Both the position numbers and the translations under genes were made by a program. From Mesorhizobium sp. AR02 (GTDB lineage: Bacteria; Pseudomonadota; Alphaproteobacteria; Rhizobiales; Rhizobiaceae): a stretch of DNA of 64,000 nt. Of the stretch, positions 53,616 through 63,299 are shown in pieces. The stretch's first letter is position 1; each line of letters begins with the position of its first letter. The notes below the pieces were generated by a model. The model was not told the DNA's origin and searched no databases. It was given only the letters and a program-made list of their open reading frames with translations. Where the stretch lies: contig NZ_CP080531.1 of NCBI RefSeq assembly GCF_024746835.1, forward strand, positions 2,976,001 to 3,040,000, given 5' to 3'.

Positions 53616-53629
53616 CGCGTCCCCTCCGC

Positions 53630-55006
53630 TCATGCCACCGGGTCGATCCAGCCATTGGGCGGCCCGAAGCCGGCCATGGCGTCGGCCGGTCCCCATGTCT
53701 TGGGTTCGTAGAGATGCGGCGGCGTGGTGTCGCCAAGCACTGGCCCAACGATGCGCCAGGCGAGCTCCGCCGCGTCCTGGCGGGTGAAGAGCTGGCCATT
53801 GCCGTTCATGGCGTCGCCGATCAGCCGTTCGTAGGGCGGCATGTCGGCCTTGCTGTCGTCGAGCGCCGTCAGTTCCACCTGTTCGCCGACCATGTCGTCG
53901 CCGGGCGCCTTGCGCTGGGCGCCGATGGCGATCACCACCTGCGGGTCGATACGGAAGCGCACGTAATTCTGGTCGGCGGGCTTGATCGGGTCGAAGACGT
54001 CGAGCGGCGGCCGCTTCAGCCGCACCACCACCTCGGTGACATGCACCGGCATGTTCTTGCCGGCGCGGATGAAGAACGGCACGTCCTGCCAGCGCCAGGT
54101 GTCGACGAAGAAGCGCACCGCCGCGAAGGTCTCGACCGGCGAGTTCGGCGCCACGCCGGGCTCGGCGAGATAGCCGGTGAACTGGCCGCGCACGACATCG
54201 TCTTTCGTCAGCGTCCGGATCGCCCTGAGCACCTGCACCTTCTCGTCGATCAAATCGTCGGCGGAGCGGCCGACCGGCGGCTCCATGGCCAGCAGCAACA
54301 GGATGTTGAGCAGATGGTTCTCGATGACGTCCCGGATGCAGCCGACATCATCATAGAAGCGGCCGCGCCCCTCGACACCGAAATCCTCGGCCATGGTGAT
54401 CTGCACGCTCTCGACGTAATTGCGGTTCCAGATCGGCTCGAGGAAAGAGTTGGCGAAGCGGAAATAGAGCAGGTTCTGGATCGCTTCCTTGCCGAGATAG
54501 TGGTCGATGCGGAAGATCGACTGTTCGTCGAACACCAGATGCAGCACCCGGTTCAGCCAGCGCGCCGACTGCAGATCATGGCCGAAGGGCTTTTCCACCA
54601 TCAGCCGCGCGCCATGCGCGGTGCCAGACTGCTCCAACCCTTGCACGACCGTCTCGAACATGGTCGGCGGCACCGCCATGTAGTGCAGCGGCCGCTGGGC
54701 ACTGCCAAGCGCTGTCTTCAGCTTCTCGAAGGTGGCCGGATCGCGGTAGTCGCCGCTGACATAGCGCAGCAGCGAGGCGAACTTGGCGAACACCTTCTCG
54801 TCGATCTTGCCGACGGCATTGACGATGCCGTCGCGGGCGCGGGCCTGCAACTGCTTCAAATCCCAGGCATCGAAGGCGACGCCGATCACCGGCTCGGTGA
54901 GCGTGCCCTTGGCGACCATCTGGTAAAGGGCCGGAAATATCTTCTTGTGGGCGAGGTCGCCGGTCGCTCCGAAGAGCACCAGCGTGTCGGACCGTTCCTG
55001 GCTCAT
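53630..55006 (-). CDS. zwf: glucose-6-phosphate dehydrogenase
   Basis: 458 residues. NADP motif [20 protein letters not shown] (20 residues), active-site [14 protein letters not shown] with catalytic His, and [13 protein letters not shown]. Zwf begins the oxidative pentose phosphate and Entner-Doudoroff routes. It starts 22 bases after gnd stops and overlaps the upstream start of the glucokinase run. ATG 55006 is chosen over an extended start at 55072. Confidence 0.96.
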   Translation of the reverse strand: MSQERSDTLVLFGATGDLAHKKIFPALYQMVAKGTLTEPVIGVAFDAWDLKQLQARARDGIVNAVGKIDEKVFAKFASLLRYVSGDYRDPATFEKLKTALGSAQRPLHYMAVPPTMFETVVQGLEQSGTAHGARLMVEKPFGHDLQSARWLNRVLHLVFDEQSIFRIDHYLGKEAIQNLLYFRFANSFLEPIWNRNYVESVQITMAEDFGVEGRGRFYDDVGCIRDVIENHLLNILLLLAMEPPVGRSADDLIDEKVQVLRAIRTLTKDDVVRGQFTGYLAEPGVAPNSPVETFAAVRFFVDTWRWQDVPFFIRAGKNMPVHVTEVVVRLKRPPLDVFDPIKPADQNYVRFRIDPQVVIAIGAQRKAPGDDMVGEQVELTALDDSKADMPPYERLIGDAMNGNGQLFTRQDAAELAWRIVGPVLGDTTPPHLYEPKTWGPADAMAGFGPPNGWIDPVA

Positions 55007-55028
55007 GCGTGCGTCTCCCCCTGTGGCG

Positions 55029-56045
55029 TCACTTGCCGGCGTTCGGCTTCTCGACATGGCCGCCAAAGGCATAGCGCATGGCGGACAACAGCTTGTCGGC
55101 GAATTCGGATTCGCCTTGCGAGGAGAAGCGGTCGAACAGCGCCGAGGACAGCACCGGCGCCGGCACGCCGGTATCGATCGCCGCCTTCAGTGTCCAGCGG
55201 CCTTCGCCCGAATCCGAAACCCGGCCGCCGAACTGCGCCAGGCCCGGATCGCTCTTCAGCGCGCCGGCGGTGAGATCGAGCAGCCAGGAGCCGATGACAC
55301 TGCCATGGCGCCAGACCTCGGCGACCTGGGGAAGGTCGATGTCGAACTGGTAGTATTGCGGGTTTTCCAGCGGGCTGGTCTCGGCATCCGCCGTGCGTTG
55401 CCGCTTGCCAGCATTGGCCGACTTCAGGATGTTCATGCCTTCGGCATAGGCGGCCATGACGCCATACTCGATGCCGTTATGCACCATCTTGACGAAGTGG
55501 CCGGCGCCGCTCGGTCCGCAATGCAGGTAGCCGAAGGGTGCCGTGCCGGCGGCCTTGTCGGGAGTGGGCGCGCCGGCATCGGCGCCCGGCGCCAGCGTGG
55601 CAAAGACCGAATCGAGGTGCTGCACCGCCACGTCGGGGCCGCCGATCATCAGGCAGTAGCCGCGCTCCAGGCCCCAGACACCGCCGCTGGTGCCGACATC
55701 GACGAGATGGATACCCTTGGTGGCCAGTTTCGCCGCCTGGTCGACGGCGTCGTGATAGTAGGAATTGCCGCCGTCGATGACGATGTCGCCGGGCTCCATC
55801 AGGGCCGACACCTGATCGATGATCTTGCCGGTGATCGCTGCCGGCAGCATCAGCCAGACGCAGCGCGGCTTGGCGAGCTTGCCGACGAATTCCGTCAGGG
55901 ATGCCGCCCCCAGGGCGCCGTCGCTAACCAGGGCCGCGACGCTGGCGGGGTTGATGTCGTAGACGACGCATTCATGGCCGTCGCGCATCAGGCGGCGGAC
56001 CATGTTGGCGCCCATCCGGCCCAGTCCCATCATTCCGATCTGCAT
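55029..56045 (-). CDS. gnd: 6-phosphogluconate dehydrogenase, short NAD-type
   Basis: 338 residues, the short type (GndA/YqeC-like). Dinucleotide motif [18 protein letters not shown]; after beta-2 there is an Asp (VVYDINPAS), which favours NAD+ over NADP+. Catalytic Lys in [20 protein letters not shown] (20 residues). Converts 6-phosphogluconate to ribulose 5-phosphate plus CO2. Lies between the glucoamylase and zwf. Confidence 0.93.
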   Translation of the reverse strand: MQIGMMGLGRMGANMVRRLMRDGHECVVYDINPASVAALVSDGALGAASLTEFVGKLAKPRCVWLMLPAAITGKIIDQVSALMEPGDIVIDGGNSYYHDAVDQAAKLATKGIHLVDVGTSGGVWGLERGYCLMIGGPDVAVQHLDSVFATLAPGADAGAPTPDKAAGTAPFGYLHCGPSGAGHFVKMVHNGIEYGVMAAYAEGMNILKSANAGKRQRTADAETSPLENPQYYQFDIDLPQVAEVWRHGSVIGSWLLDLTAGALKSDPGLAQFGGRVSDSGEGRWTLKAAIDTGVPAPVLSSALFDRFSSQGESEFADKLLSAMRYAFGGHVEKPNAGK

Positions 56046-56099
56046 GGTTTCGTCCCGATTGCTTGAGGAAAGAACAAATCTATCGGCCCCGCTGCTTAA

Positions 56100-58508
56100 T
56101 CATGATGCGTCAATGTCGACGCTGAAGTCGACATTCTCCCAACGCATCGCATCGGGCCAGAAAAAAGTGAAGACGAGGGTGCTTCCCGGCTCCAGTCCGG
56201 CGACCGGCAGGTCGACCAGATGGACGCCGAAAGCGTTTTCTATGGTCTTGTGGTCCTGGATCGTCAGCCAATTGTCGCTGCTCCAATGGACAACGCCAGG
56301 CGCCGAAAGCTCGACGCGCAGGGCCTTGCCGGCCGGGATGGAGCGGATCTTGTTGTTGAAGCGCCATATCCTGAGCGGCGAGCTTGTCTTGCCCTTGATG
56401 TAGCGCTCGACGCCTTGCGGCGGCATGTCGAAGACCGCGCCGTCGCGCAGCGATCGCAACAGCTTGATGTGCTCGGCATGCGCCCAGACCAGCGGCATGG
56501 CGCTGCCGGACGGTTTGCCCAGCCACAGTTCGCGGTCCGGCACATCCGGGCTGTCCCAGACCTGTTCCGGTAGCAGCCCGCCTATACCCGCCGAGCGCTC
56601 GAAGGTCTCGAGAAGCTCCGCGGCTTTCTCCTTACGGCCAGCCGCCAGCTCATAATGCGCCCGCTCGCCGGTGAGCAGGGGCCATGCGCGTCCCTGGCCG
56701 GTGCCGTCAAAAGGCGTGCCATCCTCGTGCTCGCCATAGCCGTCGCCGGTGTAGCGGTACCAGACCGGGCCTTGCGGCAGATCGCAACGCAAAAGGGCAT
56801 CGACGGCCTTGACGGTATCGACGATGCGCGGATCGTCGGCCGCCCTGAGGCCAAAGCGAACCAGGGCCAGAGCGTCGGGGCTGATTATGGCTTCTGCCGG
56901 TTTGTCGGTGTCGCCCGGCGGCCGGTTCTTGATCGGCACGAAGCCGTCTTTCGGCGTAGCGGCGCCCGCATCGTCCGGCGGCGCGATGCGGACATAGTAG
57001 CCTCTGACGCCTGCCTCGATGCAGACCTGAGTGCCCGTGACGTAGGTCCAGCGTTCGACCTGATCGTTCCAGCAATCAGCGGTTTCGCGCAGGTAGTTTG
57101 CCGGCTCGCTCTTTCCGACGACATCCAGCATGTCGGCGGCGGCAAGCAGCGCGGCGATTTCGACGGCCAGCGTGAACGGGCTATATCCGGCGTCTTCCTC
57201 CCAGCGGTCCTCGCCGGTGACGGGGCCGTTGCGCACGACATAGGAGGCCGCGCTTTCGATCATGGCCAGGAAATCGGCGAGCCTGGCGCGCGGCAGGTGG
57301 CCTGCGCGGCGCAAGGCGTCGGCCAGAAGCAGCGGAAAGGCGCATTCATCCATCTGGATGCCCGGCCAGTAGGCGGTGCCGTCCGACCAGACATTCTGCG
57401 GCCAGTGGCCGTCCGGCTGCTGGATCGATCGCAGATAGGTCAGAATCTGCAGCGCCTGTTTGCCGTCGCCGGCGGCAAGGAAACCGCCAGCGGTCTCGAC
57501 CAGGTCGCGCGGCCAGACCAGATGGTAGCCGCCGAGATCGTCGTCGCCCTTGTTGAAGCCCCACGGGATCGACAGGCTGGCAACGGCAGCACCCGGTCTC
57601 GCGACCGAGAGATGCGAGGCCAGAACCGCTGTGCTCACACGATAGGTGTTCAGCCCGGAGGCGGTGTGGCGGTCGAGCTTCTCAAGCCCGGTTTGAAATG
57701 TCCGCCAGTTCTCGACATAGGTTTCGGCGGCGGCGTCGAAACCCTGCTTCAGACTGGCCAGCGCCAGGTCGGCGGCTGCTTCCGGCGAGGCGCCGAAGCC
57801 AAGCGCCAGCAAGGCTGTGGTCTTGCCGGCGGAAAAGCCGATCTCGCCGGTCAGGGCGACATTGCCGTCTTCCGCCCGTTGGCAGGAGGGATCGAGCGCA
57901 CCGCCGTTCTGCAATTGCTGCCATCCGTCGGAGAAACCGACATAGCCGGCCGAACAGCTATGCCAGGGCAGCGAGGAGACCAGCGCCAGGGATACGCCGC
58001 GCCCCGTGGCGAAGAGCATGCGCTGGCCCTTGTGTTCGCCAGCCCAGGCAGTGTTGCCCATGCCGGCGTTGACGAGGTGCGGCGCAAGCAGCGCGTAGAC
58101 ATGGTAGTCGGTCGCCGAACCTTTCAGCGGTGCGAATGCGATCTCCTGCAGCAGGACAGGCCGTTTCGGATCCGTAATGATACGCTTTTCGATACGGTAG
58201 GCACCGTCTGTCGCGGTGTTGGTCAGCCTGTAGCCCGGCACGCCGTCCTCGAACGGCGCGATGGTGTGCGCGGCGTCGCGCTTCTCCTCCGAGAAATAGC
58301 CACCGGGGCCGGTGACGATCAGCTCCATGTCGCGCGTGCAGGCACTGTCGAGACGCGGATAGTAGATCTCGTTCAAGATGCCGTGGCTGATCGTGAACCA
58401 GAGCGGGCTCTTGGCTGAAAACGCGGTGCCAACGCCACTCTTGGCGCTTGATGTCCAGCGGGCCGGTATCCCGGGCGCGCCTTTGGCAACGATCGGCGTT
58501 ACTGCCAT
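56100..58508 (-). CDS. GH15 glucan 1,4-alpha-glucosidase
   Basis: 802 residues. N-terminal beta-sandwich (about 10-270) opening KSGVGTAFSAKSPLWFTISH (20 residues), then the alpha/alpha-6 barrel (about 290-680). The likely acid/base Glu residues lie in GIQMDECAFPLLLADALRR and PLVWAHAEHIKLLRSL. No signal peptide, so it probably acts on internal glycogen or imported maltodextrin and releases glucose. First gene of the run to gnd, zwf and glucokinase. Confidence 0.9.
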   Translation of the reverse strand: MAVTPIVAKGAPGIPARWTSSAKSGVGTAFSAKSPLWFTISHGILNEIYYPRLDSACTRDMELIVTGPGGYFSEEKRDAAHTIAPFEDGVPGYRLTNTATDGAYRIEKRIITDPKRPVLLQEIAFAPLKGSATDYHVYALLAPHLVNAGMGNTAWAGEHKGQRMLFATGRGVSLALVSSLPWHSCSAGYVGFSDGWQQLQNGGALDPSCQRAEDGNVALTGEIGFSAGKTTALLALGFGASPEAAADLALASLKQGFDAAAETYVENWRTFQTGLEKLDRHTASGLNTYRVSTAVLASHLSVARPGAAVASLSIPWGFNKGDDDLGGYHLVWPRDLVETAGGFLAAGDGKQALQILTYLRSIQQPDGHWPQNVWSDGTAYWPGIQMDECAFPLLLADALRRAGHLPRARLADFLAMIESAASYVVRNGPVTGEDRWEEDAGYSPFTLAVEIAALLAAADMLDVVGKSEPANYLRETADCWNDQVERWTYVTGTQVCIEAGVRGYYVRIAPPDDAGAATPKDGFVPIKNRPPGDTDKPAEAIISPDALALVRFGLRAADDPRIVDTVKAVDALLRCDLPQGPVWYRYTGDGYGEHEDGTPFDGTGQGRAWPLLTGERAHYELAAGRKEKAAELLETFERSAGIGGLLPEQVWDSPDVPDRELWLGKPSGSAMPLVWAHAEHIKLLRSLRDGAVFDMPPQGVERYIKGKTSSPLRIWRFNNKIRSIPAGKALRVELSAPGVVHWSSDNWLTIQDHKTIENAFGVHLVDLPVAGLEPGSTLVFTFFWPDAMRWENVDFSVDIDAS

Positions 58509-58704
58509 CAATTGGCCTCCTGTCGTGCTCCTAGACCATGTGCCGGCGGCTTTTTCAATCATCGCACCGCAAGTTGATCGAAAGGGCTACGAGCTTTGCA
58601 GTTGACAGCTTGCGGTTCGTCTGCATTTGTCTGACAATAGATAAAAAACAGGGACTGTGCGTAACGATCATCGGGCAAAACTAGCAACTTTGGGAGGAAA
58701 TCAC

Positions 58705-59718
58705 ATGAAGAAACTGCTCGTTCTGGGTGCGCTGACGGCTATGTTGGCCTCGGGCACGGCACTTGCCGACACCAGCGGCAAGAAGATCGCATTCTCCAAC
58801 AATTACGCCGGCAATTCGTGGCGGCAGGCGATGCTCGACAGCTACGGCATCGTCACCAAGAAGGCGGTCGACGACAAGGTCGTCGGCGCGGCCGACATCT
58901 TCACCACCGCCGACAAGGAAGTGCCGACGCAGGCAGCGCAGGTGCAGAACCTGATTCTGCAGGGCTATGACGCCATCGTCATCAATGCCGCCTCGCCGGA
59001 TGCGCTCAACGGCGCCATCAAGCAGGCCTGCGATGCCGGCATCACCGTCGTCTCCTTCGATGGCACCGTCACCGAGCCCTGCGCCTATCGCGTCGTCGTC
59101 GACTTCAAGGATATGGGCAAGCAGGAAGTCGAGCAGATGGCCAAGTTCCAGCCCAAGGGCGGGAACCTTTTGGAAATCCGTGGCCTGGCCGGCACCTCGA
59201 TCGACGATGCCATCCATGCCGGCATCCTCGAAGGCGTCGCCGCGCATCCCGAGTTCAAGATCGTCGGCTCGGTGACCGGCGACTGGGACCAGACGACGGC
59301 GCAGAAAGCGGTTGCGACCATCCTGCCCTCATTGCCCGACATCGTCGGCATCGTCGACCAGGGTGGTGACGGCTATGGCGCCGCACAGGCTTTCGCCGCC
59401 GCCAACAAGCCGCGCCCGACCATCATCATGGGCAACCGGCAGGACGAGCTGAAGTGGTGGAAGGAGCAGAAGGACAAGGACGGCTACAAGACCTGGTCGG
59501 CATCGATCGCGCCCGGCGTGTCGTCGCTCGCCTTCTGGGTGGCGCAGCAGGTGCTCGATGGCCGCAAGGACATTCCGCACGACCTGCTGGTGCCGTATCT
59601 GGCCTTCACCCAGGACGATTTCGAGGCAGCCCTGCCGAAGATCAAGGAAGGCGGCGTCGCCACCCACGAATACACGCAGGAAGATGCCCTCGCGGCGATT
59701 AAGGCCAACATCAAGTGA
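58705..59718 (+). CDS. sugar ABC transporter binding protein (type I fold)
   Basis: 337 residues. Signal peptide LLVLGALTAMLASGTALA then a RbsB-like fold: IAFSNNYAGNSWRQAMLDSY (20 residues), VQNLILQGYDAIVINAASPD and VTGDWDQTTAQKAVATILPS. Ligand not determined; ribose- or inositol-type sugars are usual for this group. GGGAGG precedes ATG 58705. First gene of a four-gene transporter. Confidence 0.92.
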   Translation: MKKLLVLGALTAMLASGTALADTSGKKIAFSNNYAGNSWRQAMLDSYGIVTKKAVDDKVVGAADIFTTADKEVPTQAAQVQNLILQGYDAIVINAASPDALNGAIKQACDAGITVVSFDGTVTEPCAYRVVVDFKDMGKQEVEQMAKFQPKGGNLLEIRGLAGTSIDDAIHAGILEGVAAHPEFKIVGSVTGDWDQTTAQKAVATILPSLPDIVGIVDQGGDGYGAAQAFAAANKPRPTIIMGNRQDELKWWKEQKDKDGYKTWSASIAPGVSSLAFWVAQQVLDGRKDIPHDLLVPYLAFTQDDFEAALPKIKEGGVATHEYTQEDALAAIKANIK

Positions 59719-59767
59719 ATGTCGCGCCAGCGTTGCCCTTCGTACCATCGCGCGGATATCTCTAGGC

Positions 59768-61237
59768 ATGCCTGAAGGGAACGCGGACATCATCAGACTG
59801 AACGGCGCCGAAAAACATTTCGGCGCCGTTCGCGCGCTGGGCGGCGTGGACTTCCATGTCGGGCCTGGTGAGTGCGTCGGCCTGGTCGGCCACAATGGCG
59901 CCGGCAAATCGACGCTGATGCATATGGTGGCAGGCACGCTCACGCCCGACAGCGGCAAGATCGGCGTGCATGGCGGCATCGAGGACAACTACTCGGTGTC
60001 GCGGGCGCAAAAGCTCGGCATACGTTGCGTGTTCCAGGAACTGTCGCTGTGCCCCAATCTCAGCGTCGCCGAGAACACACGCATCAACCACGCGTCGCTC
60101 TCTGGCATCGGCTGGCGGCGCAAGGCGGCAGCACTCATCACCGCCAAGCTGGATGAGATCTTCCCCGACCATGGTATCTCGGCCTGGGATATTGTCGGTG
60201 ATCTGTCTATCGGCCGGCGCCAGATGGTCGAGGTGGCGCGCGCCTTCACGGTGACGCAGGACCGGCTCGATCTCGTCATCCTCGACGAGCCGACGTCGTC
60301 GCTCGACGCGCATACGGCCGGCCAGTTGCTGGCCTTTGTCCGCCGCTTCGTCGCCGGTGGCAAAAGCTGCATCCTGATTTCGCATGTGCTGGGCGAGGTG
60401 CTGAAAAACGCCGACCGCATCGTGGTGATGCGCGACGGCAAGGTGGTCGTCGCCGACGCGGCAAATGCCTTCGACCGCGACCGGCTGGTGACGGCGATGG
60501 GCGGTGCGGAAGCGCGCCAGAAGATCGCGGCGGAGATCGCCGCCGCCAAGCCGGTAGCCAGCCCGTTGCGGGTTCGGGCGCGTCCCGCCGCGCAGAAGGA
60601 CGGCACCGACCTTGTCGCCTGTGCCGGCGAGGTCATTGGCCTTGCAGGTTTGGCGGGACATGGGCAGACCGACCTGCTGCTGGCGATCTTCAGCGGGGCA
60701 TCGCGCGCCAAGGCAGGCATCGAGGTGACAGCACCTGTGGCGCTGGTCGCTGGCGATCGCCAGTCGGACGGCATCTTCCCGCAATGGTCGATCGCGCAAA
60801 ATATCGGCATCCGCTCGCTGGCGCGGTTGCGCAACGGGCTGCTGATCTCGCCGCAGCGCGAGGCCGAACTTGCCGCGGTCTGGCAGAAGAAGATCGGCAT
60901 CCGCACGCCCGACATGAACAACAACATTTTTTCGCTGTCGGGCGGCAACCAGCAGAAGGCGCTGTTTGCCCGCGCTCTCGGCTCGGACGCTGAGATCGTG
61001 CTGATGGACGATCCAATGCGCGGCGTCGATATCGGCACCAAGCTGGAGGTCTATGACCTCGTGCGCGAGGAAGCCCGCAATGGCCGCACCTTCCTCTGGT
61101 ACACCACGGAAACCGAAGAACTCGACAATTGCGACCATGTCTACGTCTTCAAGAACGGCCGCATCGTCGCCAATCTGCGCCGCGACGAATTGACGGAAGA
61201 GAAGATCATCCAGTCCTCCTTCGGCGACGCGGCCTGA
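59768..61237 (+). CDS. sugar ABC transporter ATP-binding protein
   Basis: 489 residues, two ATPase domains. First: Walker A GLVGHNGAGKST, signature LSIGRRQMVEVARAF, Walker B LVILDEPTSSLD, all intact. Second: Walker A is degenerate (GLAGLAGHGQTDLLLA), Walker B is VLMDDPMRGVD with Asp where the catalytic Glu should be, signature LSGGNQQKALFARAL is good. So hydrolysis probably occurs at one site. ATG 59768 is the natural start. Confidence 0.92.
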   Translation: MPEGNADIIRLNGAEKHFGAVRALGGVDFHVGPGECVGLVGHNGAGKSTLMHMVAGTLTPDSGKIGVHGGIEDNYSVSRAQKLGIRCVFQELSLCPNLSVAENTRINHASLSGIGWRRKAAALITAKLDEIFPDHGISAWDIVGDLSIGRRQMVEVARAFTVTQDRLDLVILDEPTSSLDAHTAGQLLAFVRRFVAGGKSCILISHVLGEVLKNADRIVVMRDGKVVVADAANAFDRDRLVTAMGGAEARQKIAAEIAAAKPVASPLRVRARPAAQKDGTDLVACAGEVIGLAGLAGHGQTDLLLAIFSGASRAKAGIEVTAPVALVAGDRQSDGIFPQWSIAQNIGIRSLARLRNGLLISPQREAELAAVWQKKIGIRTPDMNNNIFSLSGGNQQKALFARALGSDAEIVLMDDPMRGVDIGTKLEVYDLVREEARNGRTFLWYTTETEELDNCDHVYVFKNGRIVANLRRDELTEEKIIQSSFGDAA

Positions 61238-61238
61238 G

Positions 61239-62219
61239 ATGACGGCGGCGAGCCTCGACACCGGCCGAAAGAACTCCGCCGAGCGTGGCGCGCTGGCCCG
61301 CGCCCGCCTGCTGCGCGGGCTGCTGCCGGCGCTGTCGCTGACGCTGGTGCTGCTCGCCATCGCCTGGCTCAACCCGCGCGCCATCAGCTATTTCGGTTTC
61401 AGCCTGATGCTGAACCTGGCGATCCCGATCGCATTGGCGACAATCGCCCAGATGTTCGTCATATCAGGCAATGAGCTCGACCTGTCGATCGGCACCTTTG
61501 TCGGTTTCGTCGGCTGCGTCACCGCGACCTGGCTGAAGGACGCGCCGCTCATCGGTGTCGTCATCCTGCTCGGGTCGATCGGTGTCTATGCGCTGCTCGG
61601 CGCGCTGATCCATCTGCGCAATTTGCCGTCGATCGTGGTGACGCTCGGCATGAGCTTCGTCTGGCAGGGGTTGGCCATTCTCGTCCTGCCCAAGCCCGGT
61701 GGCAAGGCGCCGGACTGGCTGCTGGCGATCATGGCGTTCAAGCCGCCTTTCATTCCGTTCCCGATCATCGCGGCGCTGCTGATCGGGCTCATCGTCCATT
61801 TCGGCCTGATGCGCACCTCCTACGGCGTGATCCTGCGCGGCTCCGGCGGCAATCCGGCGGCACTCAAGCGTGCCGGCTGGTCGCTGCTCAAGACCAAGAT
61901 CGTGCTGTTTGCGCTGGCCGGCCTGTTCGGCGTGCTGTCGGGCATGGCGCTGATCGGCATCACCACCTCGGCCGACGCCAATATCGGCAATGGTTACACG
62001 CTGCTGGCGATCGCCGGCGTCATCCTCGGCGGCGGCGAATTCGTCGGCGGCCGGGTGTCGCCGATCGGCGCGGTGATCGGCGCGCTGACGCTGGCGCTGG
62101 CCGCCTCGCCGCTGCTCACCTTCATGCACATCCCGCCCGACTGGCAGGTGGCCGCCAACGGCGCCATCCTGATCATCGTTCTGGCGGCGCGGGTGCTGAT
62201 CAGCCGCAGGGAGAGGTGA
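61239..62219 (+). CDS. sugar ABC transporter permease 1
   Basis: 326 residues, eight to ten membrane helices of the RbsC type (BPD_transp_2): ALATIAQMFVISGNELDLSI (20 residues), IHLRNLPSIVVTLGMSFVWQ, and the ATPase-contact loop RGSGGNPAALKRAGWSL. It overlaps nothing but follows the ATPase stop by one base. Confidence 0.92.
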   Translation: MTAASLDTGRKNSAERGALARARLLRGLLPALSLTLVLLAIAWLNPRAISYFGFSLMLNLAIPIALATIAQMFVISGNELDLSIGTFVGFVGCVTATWLKDAPLIGVVILLGSIGVYALLGALIHLRNLPSIVVTLGMSFVWQGLAILVLPKPGGKAPDWLLAIMAFKPPFIPFPIIAALLIGLIVHFGLMRTSYGVILRGSGGNPAALKRAGWSLLKTKIVLFALAGLFGVLSGMALIGITTSADANIGNGYTLLAIAGVILGGGEFVGGRVSPIGAVIGALTLALAASPLLTFMHIPPDWQVAANGAILIIVLAARVLISRRER

Positions 62220-62222
62220 GCG

Positions 62223-63170
62223 ATGATTCTGGTGAAATCGCTGGCTGGCAAACCCTGGATCTGGTCGTTCATCGGAGCGCTGGTGGTCTGGCTGGCAACG
62301 ATCGCCTTCACCGGTGGCTATGGCGCCGGCGGCATGGTCACGGCGGCGTTGTCGCTCGCGGTGTTCACGGTCATCGTCGGCGTCGGCCAGATGTTCGTCA
62401 TCACGCTCGGGCCGGGCAATGTCGACCTATCGCTGCCGGCCAATATCGGCCTGGCCAGCGCCGTCGCCATGAAGGTGATGGCCGGCAGCGATTCCATGAT
62501 CGTCGTCGGGTTGTTGGCCGCGCTCGCCTGCGGCGCGGCGATCGGCGTCGTCAACTATCTGCTGATCTGGGCGCTGCGCATTCCGCCGATCATCGCCACG
62601 CTGTCAGCGAGCTTCATCATCCAGTCGATCGACATCAGCTACGGGCGTGGACTGCAGATAAAGCCGCCTCCAGGCTTTGCCGATTTCGCCAATTGGCAGA
62701 TACTGGGCATTCCGGTGCTGGCGTTGCTGACCGTGCTGTTCACCATTGGGGCGGCCATCGCCTTGCAGCGCATGATCTATGGCCGCTCGGTGCTGGCGAT
62801 CGGCCAGAACATCCGCGCCGCCTGGCTCGCCGGCGTCAATGTCGGCCGCATCCGCTTCCTCACCTACACGCTGTCGGGCGCGCTAGGCGGCATCGATGGC
62901 GCGCTGCTGGCCGGCTATTTCCGGGGCGCCAATGTCGACATCGGCAATGAATATCTGCTGGCGTCGATCGCCGTCGTGGTCATCGGCGGCACGTCGGTCG
63001 CTGGCGGCAAGGCCAATGTTCCGGGCGTCTGGGGCGCGGCGCTGTTTCTGGTGCTGCTTTTGACCATGCTCAACACCTTCGGCGTCAGCGCCGGCGTACG
63101 TCTGCTGCTGACAGGGTTGATCATTGTCGGGGTGATTACGGCGGCGGGTGGGGAAAAGGCGGTGCGGTAG
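62223..63170 (+). CDS. sugar ABC transporter permease 2
   Basis: 315 residues, RbsC-like. Helix motifs VTAALSLAVFTVIVGVGQMF and VITLGPGNVDLSLPANIGLA (20 residues); loop AIGQNIRAAWLAGVNVGRIR (20 residues). Two different permeases imply a heterodimeric channel. The gap to the first permease is three bases. Confidence 0.92.
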   Translation: MILVKSLAGKPWIWSFIGALVVWLATIAFTGGYGAGGMVTAALSLAVFTVIVGVGQMFVITLGPGNVDLSLPANIGLASAVAMKVMAGSDSMIVVGLLAALACGAAIGVVNYLLIWALRIPPIIATLSASFIIQSIDISYGRGLQIKPPPGFADFANWQILGIPVLALLTVLFTIGAAIALQRMIYGRSVLAIGQNIRAAWLAGVNVGRIRFLTYTLSGALGGIDGALLAGYFRGANVDIGNEYLLASIAVVVIGGTSVAGGKANVPGVWGAALFLVLLLTMLNTFGVSAGVRLLLTGLIIVGVITAAGGEKAVR

Positions 63171-63299
63171 CCGTGGAGGATCACGACGCGTTCACGGAGT
63201 TCCCGGACAATCGTTAGGCCAGCCCAACATCGGGTTCCCATTCGTGGCGCGGCCTAGTAAACCCTTCCGCGATCGCAGTTGGCCTCGGGAGGGCTCCGC

